Shown in pieces: positions 13,301-23,152 of a stretch of DNA of 64,000 bases; the stretch's first letter is position 1, and the number at the start of each line of letters is the position of its first letter. Origin of the DNA: Takakia lepidozioides. Its lineage: Eukaryota; Streptophyta; Takakiopsida; Takakiales; Takakiaceae. The notes below the pieces were generated by a model. That model worked only from the letters and a program-made list of their open reading frames with translations. It searched no databases and had not been told where the DNA came from. The position numbers and the translations under genes are program-made. The stretch lies in the NCBI GenBank assembly GCA_030704615.1, contig CM060733.1:49784001-49848000 (forward strand), in the 5' to 3' direction.

Positions 13301-13418
13301 AAGACTGTTTTTTGCAGGGGAGGCGACACATCCAGGTGTGAACCCATGCATGCAAGCAGCCCTGGACACAGGTCGGCGGGCTGCAGTGGAGATACTATGT
13401 CAAGCAAAAACACAGTAG
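2791..13418 (+). CDS. FAD-dependent amine oxidase (polyamine oxidase-like)
   Basis: Flavin amine oxidase of the PAO/LSD superfamily, expected to oxidise amines with FAD and oxygen. Proposed exons: 2791-2979, 3278-3353, 4259-4447, 4874-5025, 6890-7006, 7216-7311 and 12738-13418, about 499 residues. Exon 1 carries the dinucleotide-binding motif VVGGGLAGLAAARML and the following LEAAPTLGGRI. Exon 2 starts VGPEFLHG, the usual substrate-side motif. Exon 5 ends RADYVILTVPV. The last exon has AFSQCFWP and the C-terminal FAD-contact signature GRLFFAGEATHPGVNP. Splice phases agree for all exons, but the exon 2 to exon 3 junction is the weakest and a small exon could be missing. Introns 4 and 6 contain LINE family A sequences. 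No signal peptide is obvious. The exact substrate (spermine, spermidine or other) cannot be told. Confidence 0.85.
5031..5060. repeat. (CT)n microsatellite abutting a LINE-A 3' tail
   Basis: A pure CT run lies just inside intron 4 of the amine oxidase. It is followed at once by sequence matching the 3' tail of LINE family A ('ggccacaaggc...ctacggcaaac'). Confidence 0.85.
5061..6535 (+). mobile_element. LINE family A fragments, internally deleted
   Basis: Several pieces match the larger element at 7353-12150. They are a tail (about 5061-5145), a 5' portion with the shared start 'gtgactaaatgc' and ORF1-like sequence (about 5195-5900), a (CT)n run at 5961-5977 joined to the 3' coding end and tail (to about 6290), and another 3' end (about 6310-6530). 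The endonuclease and reverse transcriptase core is missing. The arrangement looks like several truncated insertions, or one insertion plus deletions, inside an intron of the amine oxidase gene and in the same orientation as that gene. Confidence 0.8.
7323..7353. repeat. (CT)n microsatellite at the 5' end of LINE-A
   Basis: A CT run lies about 11 bases after the proposed 5' splice site at 7312 and directly precedes the first base of homology shared by the two LINE-A 5' ends ('gtgactaaatgc'). Confidence 0.85.
7615..8280 (+). CDS. LINE-A ORF1-like protein, likely truncated by frameshift
   Basis: About 221 codons with no domain I recognise. It probably is the nucleic-acid-binding ORF1 product by position only. 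The opening residues before the shared frame are uncertain because the frame is open upstream with no clear ATG. The frame ends inside the second copy of a 140-bp tandem repeat. That copy is one base shorter than the third (140 against 141), which shifts the frame and creates the stop. The same repeat continues in frame with ORF2 downstream, so ORF1 and ORF2 may once have been separated differently. Confidence 0.55.
   Translation: MGSGWFLCLNLWPAKTIKNLAPININTPQGDPWELVTYAKSRASCVVFGVNPRMDDVSFKTTCSSLGLDFMANGTISRLDNRGTLKVAMTKSASNRVPHQFNLKEVRPLTGWRAVLDIGDSMGRSRKTTKGNNFNLRVSNRFDALDEVESKQPEGQDAPKCTEPERPESEGFGTLNGLPILKVYTRRTNSIHGVIVPKPSDGQSVPKCAEPERCVTKDLVL
8088..8490 (+). repeat. About 140-bp tandem repeat, nearly three copies, inside LINE-A
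   Basis: The motif 'ggtactctgaatggtttacc' starts at about 8131, and variants start at 8271 and 8412 (spacing 140 and 141). Each copy encodes NGLPILKVYTRR followed by a proline/cysteine-rich linker. Confidence 0.85.
8373..12124 (+). pseudogene. LINE-A ORF2: endonuclease-reverse transcriptase
   Basis: ORF2 polyprotein that would nick the target and reverse transcribe the element. The endonuclease half has LATFNFSGL, AGQETWE, LLGDFNARVG and the C-terminal SDHFLVWTEI. The reverse transcriptase has KAGGPDGIVNELIKHG, GNYRGITLLNAVGKTF, FLDVKKAYDTVW, GVAQGCTLSPLLFNVF and the catalytic FADD (a variant of YxDD). Near the end a Cys/His motif CPLCGQSEDSIHFLIHC follows. Two clear lesions break it: a single-base frame change near 10370 (reading passes from one frame to another at EGQAGFRR) and an in-frame TAG at 10472-10474 just before FLDVKKAYD. 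The endonuclease also seems short between STKDLV and the next block. Only a few lesions suggest a fairly recent insertion. Confidence 0.85.
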
Positions 13419-14370
13419 GCTGTAATCAAACTTGGTTTGTCATCAGCAAATCAAGTCGGGATCTCAATCAGGTCTCAGAACAGAAATTCTCTGTGCTCCA
13501 GTGGCTCTGAGTCACAGTTATTTAAAATCAAGGGTCACAGCAATGCTCAATCCCAGCCTCACCAGCTTGTGAAGACCGTTGAATTGTTGTGTCCAGGTTG
13601 TAGTGATTGATTCCTCATAGTTTAGAATTGCACACCCTACATGTAAACGGTGAAGTGTGCAGTTTCAGATTCTATCAATGTCTGAGCAAGCTCCATGCAT
13701 GTACACATTTTTTATATAGCACCCCATTCTCATTGGCGCCATGTGGAGGCATGTTGTTTACTGCACATGCTATGGCTAGATTCGTTGTCTTGGATTCAAG
13801 TAGTCCAGTCCGGATTTATTATAGTTTCTTTCTTTACTGACATGAACAAATCATGGGGTGCAAGCCAAACTATCACTTGTTCCTGGGTTTTTGAAAGTGT
13901 GACCACACTTTATCAGCTGGCAGCTGAGAATCAGCTAATCATTCGAGATTGCGTCTTCTGTCATGCTCATACCTCTTCTCTCCTGACCATTTCTTATTTT
14001 GTGTACAGGAGGATTTAGTTGATGCACAATGAGTCTTTGGCAGCTATCTTATAAATATGAGGCACACTCACAATGATAGATTCACATCAGCAGACCAATT
14101 AGGTGGTCTGCCTACAAAAGCCATCACCTGTCAACAAGTTTGAAATCACCAACTGCAAATGGATGTGCTCATTTGTACATTTGTCGAAGAATGAATAAGA
14201 ATGATTACTGAGGCTATAGGCCTGTCGCTGCTATACACACCAAAGCCACAATTTCAAGTGCAATGGACACTCGGGGCTTGGAAGCATGAACATGTCCCGT
14301 GTTACCACCACACCTACCACTGCATGGTTAGAACTGCACCTTCAGCAAGTCCTCCCCAGCTTTTAATCCC
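13419..14370. other. 3' flank of the amine oxidase, no gene recognised
   Basis: Probably holds the 3' UTR of the amine oxidase at its start and then anonymous sequence. Confidence 0.4.
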
Positions 14371-14374
14371 AAGT

Positions 14375-14667
14375 CTAGATAGTGGATCTTCCAAACCACA
14401 AATTTAAGAACCTCGAGCTCAACTCAAGTCGCAAATCAGTGATGCCAATCAAGGGTTCATTGTCTGTTGTTGTGTCCCAAGCGTCATTGAAGGGAATGCA
14501 GAGATTCATTGCCACGTTGACACCCAGCTTCTCATCACCAACGCTCGTATGCAACCTCTCTCCGTCCATCCCTGGTGGGCCGTACTGTACTTTACACGAA
14601 AGTCACACCAGATTAGCATCATCACCACCTAGCATAGTCACAACAACCTCAAGCTTTGAACCAATAG
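14375..14667 (-). pseudogene. Terminal exon of an unrecognised protein, with in-frame stop
   Basis: On the minus strand one frame reads from a possible splice acceptor near 14667 to a stop at 14375. Pieces include KLEVVVTMLGGDDANLV, then a TGA at 14603-14605, then LSCKVQYGPPGMDGERLH and later LGVNVAMNLCIPF. Reading is protein-like on both sides of the TGA in the same frame, so either the gene is broken by one nonsense codon or an intron boundary lies here that I cannot place. I do not recognise the family. It could belong with the exon-like stretches at 15915-16060 and 16345-16490. Confidence 0.3.
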
Positions 14668-15914
14668 TAGTAGAAACTGTTCAAGGAGCGTTTTTCAAAA
14701 TTCCCCGGGCCAAGTCTGTCTTTAATGATTCACACAATTTTTTCCTGCTGCAAAGCAACGGTTACATACATTAAACTATACAAACAACCCGAATCCAACG
14801 AGACAGTGTAGTGATACAAGGTGCCGAAAACAAGAAGCAGATGGAACACCATGTGCTGAATGCACATGAAAGTGACATCTACCTCCACAGTTGCCAATGT
14901 AGCAGGCTCGGTGCGAACCGCACTTGAGCAGTGCCATGCTATCTCAAAGTTCTCATCCCAAAGAGTGAAGTCAAGCATGAAGACACCCCTCAGCTCTCCA
15001 GAAAAGAATTCCGAGCGCCATGGTAAGCTCAACATTCCCGGAAAAACTGTATGCTGCATGATCACAATGCCAGTACATCTTAAAATAGTTGGAACAACTC
15101 AAATTATTCACACAACGTAACGCAAAGATGTATCATTTTGACTTGATGAAGAATGAAATGTATTGTGTGTCCAGGCTGAAGGCCTATGGGACCAAAGGGC
15201 GCTTAGAAAGCTACATGGAGTTGACACAGAGAAGCTTTATCATGTCACAGGAATGCCTAAGGGTCACACAACACAGGGCGAAGGGGGTGGACGGGGAGGA
15301 GTATTACTCCAGTCAGCTTACCAAAGAGAGGAGCAGGAACACAGCTCTCTCGCCTGATATAGATTCCCGAGGATTCCAGAAGACCTGCACATATGTGTGA
15401 AATTTAACCATGATAAAAAGACCACCCACATGTGACTTTCCGTTGCCCATGACAAGCAAACTCTGAGGCTACATTCTCTCATTTTTTCTTGAGCAGGTGC
15501 ACAGACTGAAGAAATGCATATTTGTGACGAATTGGAAGGTTGGCAACAGCACGGGCCTTAGGAATGCAACAAATAGTATACCTGATGGAAAGATTGACTC
15601 CAGAAGCACTTTCCAAATGTGTGCAACTGGATACTCGCATTCCAGCCATGTAATCCTACAAAAAAAAGCATATCAGCTGATGACACGTTGCTGATGGCTG
15701 AAGTTACCCATCCCTACCTGGCAGTACCCTCAATTGTGATTGGGTGCAATTACCAGTTGGCACACAATCATTAATACTGGGCTATTTAAGGCAGTGAGTC
15801 TTGCCGACATTCTGCATTAAATTGATAGCTTTCTGGTCAAGAATACTGTAGACATGTGCCTTCTCTATGTTGAAAATATTGACAGCCTTAGAAGCCAATT
15901 CATACCATAACTTG

Positions 15915-16060
15915 GATCAGCATTGGAATGGACAACTCGACGAGCTATCTGAGGTGTTGGGCCTTGTCCAAGCTCCATCAATTTCCAGATGAGATCACTG
16001 AGGTGGAGGCTTGCAATCAATAGAAGAGCCTGTCCAACAAATATTAAAAGACACTACCAT
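15915..16060 (-). other. Exon-like stretch, unrecognised protein
   Basis: The minus frame reads LLLIASLHLSDLIWKLMEL then GQGPTPQIARRVVHSNADP, followed by a splice-donor-like GTATGA. The composition looks coding. The family is not recognised. It is plausibly an internal exon of a minus-strand gene running toward 14375. Confidence 0.3.
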
Positions 16061-16344
16061 TACTTAACCCTCTCCTGGATACAAACAGATTTTCAGGCAT
16101 CATTCACATTGTAATTGAAAACGTGCATAGAAGGAAGACGAATCACGTACTTGATTTGTCAATGGACATGTTATGCTAGTGGAGTCCCTAATTGTCTCCT
16201 TGTAATGAAGGGATTCATGCAAGCAAAGCAGCTTAGTCCTGGATGCTTGTTGGACATTAACATGCTCACCTTTGAGTAATTAATTCACACATGCAAGATG
16301 CACAGAAAGTAAGCAGGCACCTCATCGAACGAGAGGAGCATACC

Positions 16345-16490
16345 TGCTCCTGGCAATAGTCCGAGGTATTGGCACCATCGGTACCATGTAACCCTTCAAT
16401 CAACGTGCCTATCATCAGTGATGCACCACTTTCTGGGCATTGCTGCAGCAGCCGCAGAGGTCCTGGGCTAGCACTAGCCTTTGACACCAT
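16345..16490 (-). other. Exon-like stretch, unrecognised protein
   Basis: The minus frame reads ASPGPLRLLQQCPESGASL then MIGTLIEGLHGTDGANTSD and ends at CAG followed by GTATGC, a good donor. This may be an upstream exon of the same unknown minus-strand gene as the two downstream stretches. Confidence 0.3.
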
Positions 16491-16679
16491 CTCCCAGTTG
16501 TGCTCAGTCTGCTCTGCTTGTCAAGGAACACCCACAAAAAGGACAAAAGATGCCGACTGATCATAACTTTAAGACTGCCTCCTTGATTGTTACAAGATGG
16601 TCCCCTAGACATTTGGCAGACCCTAGGTAACCAATTTGGCAGCATGTAGCCCCCAGCACCTTCTGGGCACACTGTCCAT

Positions 16680-16765
16680 TAAAGCTTTCAACATAGGCCA
16701 TGACTGGACTTGAACCCAGACCTACCATGTGGTGGGCCTAGTGCACTGACCCCAGGGCAATCTGT
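16680..16765 (-). repeat. tRNA-derived sequence, possible SINE head
   Basis: The reverse complement contains a good RNA polymerase III B box ('gggttcaagtcc') and, some 40 bases upstream, an A-box-like stretch ('ggggtcagtgcactag'). No folded functional tRNA is apparent, so I read it as a degraded tRNA-derived SINE. Confidence 0.35.
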
Positions 16766-17209
16766 CCAAAGCTGAAGAGAAAGCTTGCGCATCTGACCAC
16801 TGTATGCATGCCAAGTAAAAATTGCGAATTGTGACCCGAGGTGCCAGGGCTCAATCACCACACTGTGCTAAGGTAAGATGCTGTGATAAAACCCTTCTTC
16901 AACCAACAGCATCCAGCTCTAGTACATTTGATAGAGGAGACTATTCTATTACAAGTCAGCAAGAAGCTGTGATCTCTTTCACAAATGGGACCGAGAAAAT
17001 TAAACCTCTAGGAGAGGGGATACAAAATTGGCAACAGTGCATGTCCTTAAGAGCCTGTCACTTGTGGCAGTCACCTGCACCATCCAGAGATATACCATCC
17101 AGTGAACAATCCACTCCTCCAGTTCAACTGCAATCCCCAAGCCCCCCATTTTTCCTTCCACCTTGTATAGCCACAAGGGATCTCACCTTCTCTGTTGATT
17201 GTAATAAAC

Positions 17210-17365
17210 TCTCTCGAAATCCTGAACTAATTGTTCATATCAAGGTAAGTCCCACTACTGGAGGAAGCCCCTCACAGAGGTAGTATCTGTCCCGTCCAAA
17301 CTGGGTGCTGGGTCTATGGCCGCAAGGCTACGCCAAACAGCGTCTTATGAGTACATTCTAAAATT
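17210..17365 (+). mobile_element. LINE-A 3' tail fragment
   Basis: Matches the last about 150 bases of LINE-A: 'atcaaggtaagtcccactac', the CCCCTCACAGAGGTAGT block, the 'aaactgggtgctgggtctatg' block and the end 'cttatgagtacattct'. Confidence 0.8.
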
Positions 17366-17772
17366 CCCTCTTGATAGCAAAAAATAGTGGTTAATATAAT
17401 TTCTTTTTACCATACCTTAACAGCTATCAATGATTTTAGGCTAAGGCCACCATTATTGGACTTGATAGGATACCGTAGCAGGCAAGATGCTGGAAAGTAT
17501 ACAACTGCCCCCTTGCCTGCCAAAGAACCAAACTGCTCTGTTTGTCAAAACTGTTTCAACCTGATACACAAAAAATGTCACATCAATAGAAACATGTAAA
17601 ACAAGCAAATCGTATAACGTATGAGTGAGTATCATTTGATTGACTATTGAAGTTGTAACTAATCTAATTAATTCATATGAAAAGAAAGGGGAAAGCTCCT
17701 ACTATTGACATACAAAGCTGAAATACGCCTCATCTCCAGAATAAGCTTTTACTTTGTACAAAAGCAGCAATA

Positions 17773-20700
17773 CTATGCTAGCACCATTGAGCCAGAAAGG
17801 GTAAAAGGACCTTTTAGCCTGAGAGGCTGATCGCGATTAACACACAAATGAAATGTCAGCCCCAACCGCTCCACAAGCCTCCGCATCGCATCGCCTGTCG
17901 CAATATCTTTTACTGCACAATCCCACAGAGGCACCCCTATTCAGGCCACATGACAATCAATCCTACATACACCATTCTCACATAAGATGATCTCTAGGCC
18001 CAGCAAAAGGAGTAAAGTGTATGTGTGCAAATATTGTGATCCCTCCACATGTTTACTTACCTCCTGGACCGAGATGTTTTGCACTGTGTGATGACATGCA
18101 CAAACCAGAAGTTTTCGCTGGATCGGAAGAACTAACAGATATCATGTTACAATTTTGTGATGTATGATAAGTGTTCATGAATCTTTATGATGATGAAGGA
18201 TGTACATTGTTGTAATGAAATCATTCTATGTCTGAGCTCCATGACTTCATGGGATAAACAGTGGTAGACCACTCACCGCGCTTGCCATGTCTGTCAGGCA
18301 TACGACGAACATGCAGCCAGCCTTTCTTCACAGCATGTCCTGTCTCTTCTGATAGAACTTTCCGTTTCTGCATGCGATAAATAACCAACAGCCCCATTCA
18401 ATCAGACCAAATCTTATCCTCGCTTTGCTGACAAGCTCTCAAGAACTTACGGGTGGCTTATTTCCTTACACTTAAAAGATTGAGTTGGTACAGTTGCATA
18501 TCTTCAAAATATTTGCTGGAGCTTTCTCATGACAAATGTGTCAGGAAGACTCCTACCAGGAGTGAAGGTCCCTACACTAGTGACCACCAGGAAAGACCTT
18601 GCTGAAGTGTGTCCTGGTTGTCTAGATTGTGCAGAGACATCCAATCTGAAAGGGATAATAAAAATCCAGAGCCTCAAACTCACTCCTTCCTTATATTTGG
18701 CGATGAACGCCTGCCGCCACGAGTCAAAACCAAGAGGCAACATGGCCAGCAACTCTCCTTGGTCGTCAGAGACATTTTCTGCTTGCAGTGGTCGCCACCA
18801 CCTTTGGTACAAAGATTTCCAAACCTACACCCAACCTATCCTGCATCTTCAGATGAGAGAGATGACCAAAAGAGCAAGATCAATGACGATCTCTCACAAC
18901 AGTCAACTATAAGTATCAAATCATTCTTTATTTCACATTGCTCACAGGTATCACAGCCCAGAATGAACTGTTGAGTTTGATCAACTCTAAACCTCTAGCA
19001 GTTCCTTACAGTTTTTGAAGTGTGCCTGAAGGCTAGCATTCTTCGTACAGCACCACAGCAACAAGAGATTCTCCAAGGAATTTACCTTGAAAATCCGGGC
19101 AAGATAATGAAAAAAGGGGGTAGAAGACCTCCCAAAAGCACAGGAGGGAGGAGTGGAGCCGTGCAGGATGAGCATCAGCACGGAGCCTAAAAGAGAGTAA
19201 AGCAATGAGCTGAGAGGAGTAGAATGTGCTAGTCCGAAGAGCTGCAAACAGGGATGAACGAGCTAGATTAGAAATTGAAGTCTAGCTGAACTGGAGCTTT
19301 GACTTGAAATTAGCATCCTTGGAGCGCAGGTGCCGCCAGTTGCGGTCTCCTTCTTCACCCCCAGCAGGGGTCTTGCCAATGGTCGGCCCTGGATCTCACC
19401 ATCGCACAGTGTTGGATGTACGGGTGCAGAGCAGGTCGCTCTTGCCCTAGGTGAGATCAAAGTCCTGGAGGAGTTGGGTCAGAGCCCACTTGCTTTGGAA
19501 TATCTGGAAATCCAGATGCAAATTCAAGTATCAGGGGACACCCTCCAGCATCAGAACTACACTGTTTAATATAAAATTTGGTCTTTTACTGAGGGGAGAA
19601 AGGCTTGGGTGGTATTGTGTGCAGCTGTTTCCAAGATGACAACTGTATCCTTCCAAGTCCACTCCGCCGGGTCGAATTGCAGTCCCTGTAGAGGGTGCCT
19701 GAGAAACCAGAGGAAGGAAGTGCTGCTAACCCAGTGCATGAGATCACCAACAGGGGGTTGAGGGTTGCAAACCCCATCCCCATCAATGACCCTAATTGGG
19801 ATCCAGGTGAGGACATTGGTTTCAAGCTGCCCAATGTAACTCAGCATACCAGTGTTAGCCACATGAAACTCTAGCCCAGAAGCGAGATCACCATTCAGAT
19901 ATAGCACCAACATGACTCTTGGTGTGCTATGATTGCCGTCTGCCAACCAGATTGGAGTACTGTGTTGGTTGCTGCTCTCTCTCAGCAGAGCCAGGATGTA
20001 TTCCGGGATCTGTTGGTTGATGGTGTCCCAATACTTGGCACGTCTGGATCCCACCAACGAAGAAACCTCTTGAGCCCAGATAAACTCCCCATTCTCCCAG
20101 ATGTTTCCCAAGTGAGTGAAGCCTTTACCTTCCCAGTGCGCCCATCTGGGTTTGAGTTGAATGAGGCTTGCAGATTCGAGGTTATGGTTCCCAAATAATG
20201 GTTGTCTCAGGCATTCAGCCTTGCTTTGTGGCCTGCGCAGGGTTAGGTGTCCTCTTAGGAGTGTCCACGCTTTCCAGATTGACTGCCATGCAGGTGAGCC
20301 CAGGGCATACTTCATAGTTTTCCCTCGAACAATCCATCGCAGGGATGGGGTCCAGAGCTTGGATGAGCTCAGTATGGAGCTGGTAAGATATGGCTGCACC
20401 AGCCTGCTCCATGGTGAGAGATTATGAGTGAGAGCTCGAGGAACCCATTTAGCCAGCAAGGCTGCAATTTGTTTACCTGGATCCAGCAGACCCAAGCCAC
20501 CATTCTTCTTGGGTTGACATAGTTGATCCCAGGAAAGCAGAGCCTGCCTGATGGGGGCATCCTTGGTGGCTCCCCACAGAAAATTCTTAACCAGAGACTT
20601 GATCTGCTGTACCAGCTTAGATTCAGGGGCCCACACTGCTGCGAAGAACCAGATGGAAGATAGGAGGATTTGATTGACAACCAGTGCCCTTCCTGCCACC

Positions 20701-23152
20701 GAGAGCATCGCAGAGCTCCAAAAAGCTAGTTTTGTTTGTTTTGCTTGAATTGTCCAGCAGCAATGTCCTGTCATCTGCATACATCGAGACCTTGACCATA
20801 TTCTGGTTGTGCGTGTGGGGGGGTGGGAGATGAAGGCCCACCACTTCCTTTTCAGCTTCCAACAGGTGACCAAGGCTGTCGGCAGCAATCCCTCCGATTG
20901 CCCCTGGCCCCTTTCCTCAATCTGCTGTGTGCTATTTCCCCAATAACTAGACCCCTGGGCTTTTCGCTCAGCCTCGAGATTTTCGAAGTTGGTAAACAGA
21001 GGTACAGGAACAAATCCCTTGACGGATTTGAGGAGGGTGTCTCTCTGGTGAGAGAACCCAGGACAATGAATCAGAACGTGGATATTGTCTTCACGTTGGC
21101 CTCAGAAGGGGCATTTGCAATTCCCCTTTCCTCTCTGAGTCTATTTACTGTTCAAAGGCAGGCTTGCCGCCCTTCATTTAAATTTCAGTCTAGTTCAGGG
21201 ATGCTTTGATCTCTATCGCCACTCCGGCGCTCTTGCACCAGGCTACAAACATCCCGTAAAGCATACACCCAGACACCTCACGCGCTCCATCAGGATACAA
21301 CACCGGAAAGCTTACATACAGACAGACAAACTGCAGCAGTAAAAAATAGCAGCAATGTGAGCTTTTGATAAGTAGAGCACGCGCATGAGGTAGCACATGC
21401 CCCGTGGAAGAAGCTCTACGGTTGTCTGGCCGCTGCCAACCATTTTCATGGGGAGGCGTTTTCTCTAGGCACCATGTACAGAGAGAGTCCCACACAAAGA
21501 ATCTCTAATCTGCATAGTGCCTGCAAGCAATGTGCAACGCAGTCATGTACCATCCTCTATCACAAACAGTGGAAGATTGTAACTTCGGCACATCCCCTAA
21601 ATCCAAAGCCAGGTCTAAGAAGCAACTCAATGTAACGATAATACACCTACGAAGAAAGGTCATTGCGACGCAGGACTCTCATCGCAGAACACAAACATGC
21701 ATTTCCATCAAGAGGTCAGACAGGAAGAGTCCCGAACTGCTTTTACCACTTCCGGAGTAAGACGATTTGAGCTCCAGACTAAGCCTGGGTAAAAATGAGT
21801 CAATTGCCTTCAGAATCAAAGAACTGTGACACGACATGAAAGACAGCTAAAGCTTCAAAGGATACCTCGAAGAATTTGGTGAAGGAAAGAGGACAAGTCT
21901 GTAGTCGAAGAGAGGTTGCAGATACTTTATATACTGGCGGTGGAACTAGCAGCAGAACTGTTTTTGGAGTTTATAGCTAGGGTTAGGGTTAGGGCGTAAC
22001 GCTTTCAATGCAAGGAGCGATTCGGGAGAGAGAGAGAGAGCACATTACTGCCGACAGATTCATTGAAGACGGGTGACAAGATTTCTGAGGCTGACTTGTT
22101 GCGACCATCTCCGTATATCCTGTTACCGGTCTAGGACAGGAATGGAGGAAATTTTGATATAGTAGTTCCCGGAACTACCTGGTACTACTCGGAACCTGCT
22201 CCCGGATTCAAAGTATTTCAGCACATCAGAGAGTACAAGGACTGCGTTGTTGATGCCTTGCGAGACCCATAGAAGTTGCAGTCTGGAATGTTGGCACTCA
22301 GAAATTGGGAGAGGGACGGTGGTAAGATCTAGAGAAGGTTATGGACATTTTTTACTCTCTTTCGACCCCAATTTAGTTGAAGCGTTGACGTCTCTTCGTC
22401 AAGAGCTTAGACGCGTGTACCCCTGGTCTGTCAAGAACATCAATGCAAGACAAAGAGAATAGCAAAGAGTTTGCAATCTCTCAATACTACCAAGACCATC
22501 CTCAACATAAGCTAAGGTCCCTTCAGTGGCCGGTAGCAAAGCTTTTTTCCCAGCCCCGAACCCAGATCGATGAAATGCATAGCAGGGCCTCAGAAATGAG
22601 GCTGGAAATTAGTTCAGATTCCTTGCTCAGACAGAATGCTTACAATCAGTGTCAAAAACAAAGGAAGAGCACAAATCTGTATGTTACCGAGTCTGAAAGA
22701 GAAGCTTCCCTCCATTGACGGCAAACTGCTGCACATGCAACAACATGATACACCGACTCAAGCTTTCCCACCAAAAGGCAGAGTGAATCCAATGGTAGAT
22801 CTGCAGCATCTGCTTTCACCTCCTTCTCGTTTGTGGCTCTCAGAGCACTTTTTCTCACCGGAACAGCTGCTCCCTCCCCTTGTCTTTGGGTGTTCTTGCC
22901 CAATGCAGAGACTGGCCTGGTCTTGCCACTCATTGATTCCTTTTTCATTGTCTTTCTGACAAGTGAGCTGATTGTGGGGCTGCCAGTAACTGATGCCCTC
23001 CTCACAGACTTCTTGAGAGCAGTTGAAGTGCCGCCACTGCAGTTTGTTTCCTGACTTGTTGAAGTACTCTTATTTCTGGTGACAAATGAAGACAAGGCAT
23101 CTCCACCAATTGTAAGAACCAACTTACGTTGTTCACCACTAGACCCTTTCCT
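17773..23152 (-). CDS. F-box protein with an uncharacterised C-terminal region
   Basis: Probable SCF ubiquitin-ligase substrate adaptor. Exons on the minus strand: 22688-23152 (N-terminal, basic and serine-rich, ending in the F-box LPLDSLCLLVGKLESVYHV then VACAAVCRQWREASLSDS), 18684-18801 (WWRPLQAENVSDD then FDSWRQAFIAKYKEG), 18277-18367 (KRKVLSEETGHAVKKGWLHV) and 17773-17936 (PLWDCAVKDIATGDAM to the stop after SGSMVLA). Phases of the last three exons join exactly. Between the F-box exon (phase 0 end) and the next (needs one incoming split codon) a small exon must be missing from my model. An upstream exon with the start codon is also needed, because the 22688-23152 frame is closed by a stop just upstream. 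The large intron holds LINE fragments of both families. Confidence 0.7.
19440..20885 (-). mobile_element. LINE family B fragment (3' half of ORF2)
   Basis: Read on the minus strand it gives IAADSLGHLLEAEKEV, the catalytic MYADDRTLLLDN, then a long frame (19566-20888) with SVAGRALVVNQILLSS, NFLWGATKDAPIRQALLSW and KKNGGLGLLDP. This is collinear with LINE-B at 45357-47303. The 5' part of ORF2 and ORF1 are absent. It lies in the big intron of the F-box gene. Confidence 0.85.
20890..21205 (-). mobile_element. LINE-A C-terminal fragment joined to LINE-B
   Basis: Same orientation as the adjacent LINE-B fragment but homologous to LINE-A 11620-11940 (ORF2 C-terminus, including the zinc-like motif region). 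The change from LINE-B to LINE-A homology happens within about 20 bases near 20885-20900. Confidence 0.8.
21925..22045. promoter_or_regulatory. Telomere-like motif and (GA)n near a TATA-like box
   Basis: A TATA-like 'ctttatatactgg' (about 21924-21936) is followed by 'tagggttagggttaggg' (about 21979-21995), a telo-box-like element common in plant promoters, and by a short GA run (about 22027-22042). No open frame that it would drive is recognised. Confidence 0.25.

Noticed and set aside
14382-14774. Plus-strand open frame of 130 codons
   Set aside because: Lies antisense to a more protein-like minus-strand frame and has no motif.
20823-21209. Plus-strand open frame of 128 codons
   Set aside because: It is the antisense shadow of the LINE-A C-terminal fragment; the same shadow exists opposite 11693-11932.
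21979-21995. Three telomere-like TTAGGG units
   Set aside because: Too short for an interstitial telomere; telo-box motifs of this size are common in plant promoters and leaders.
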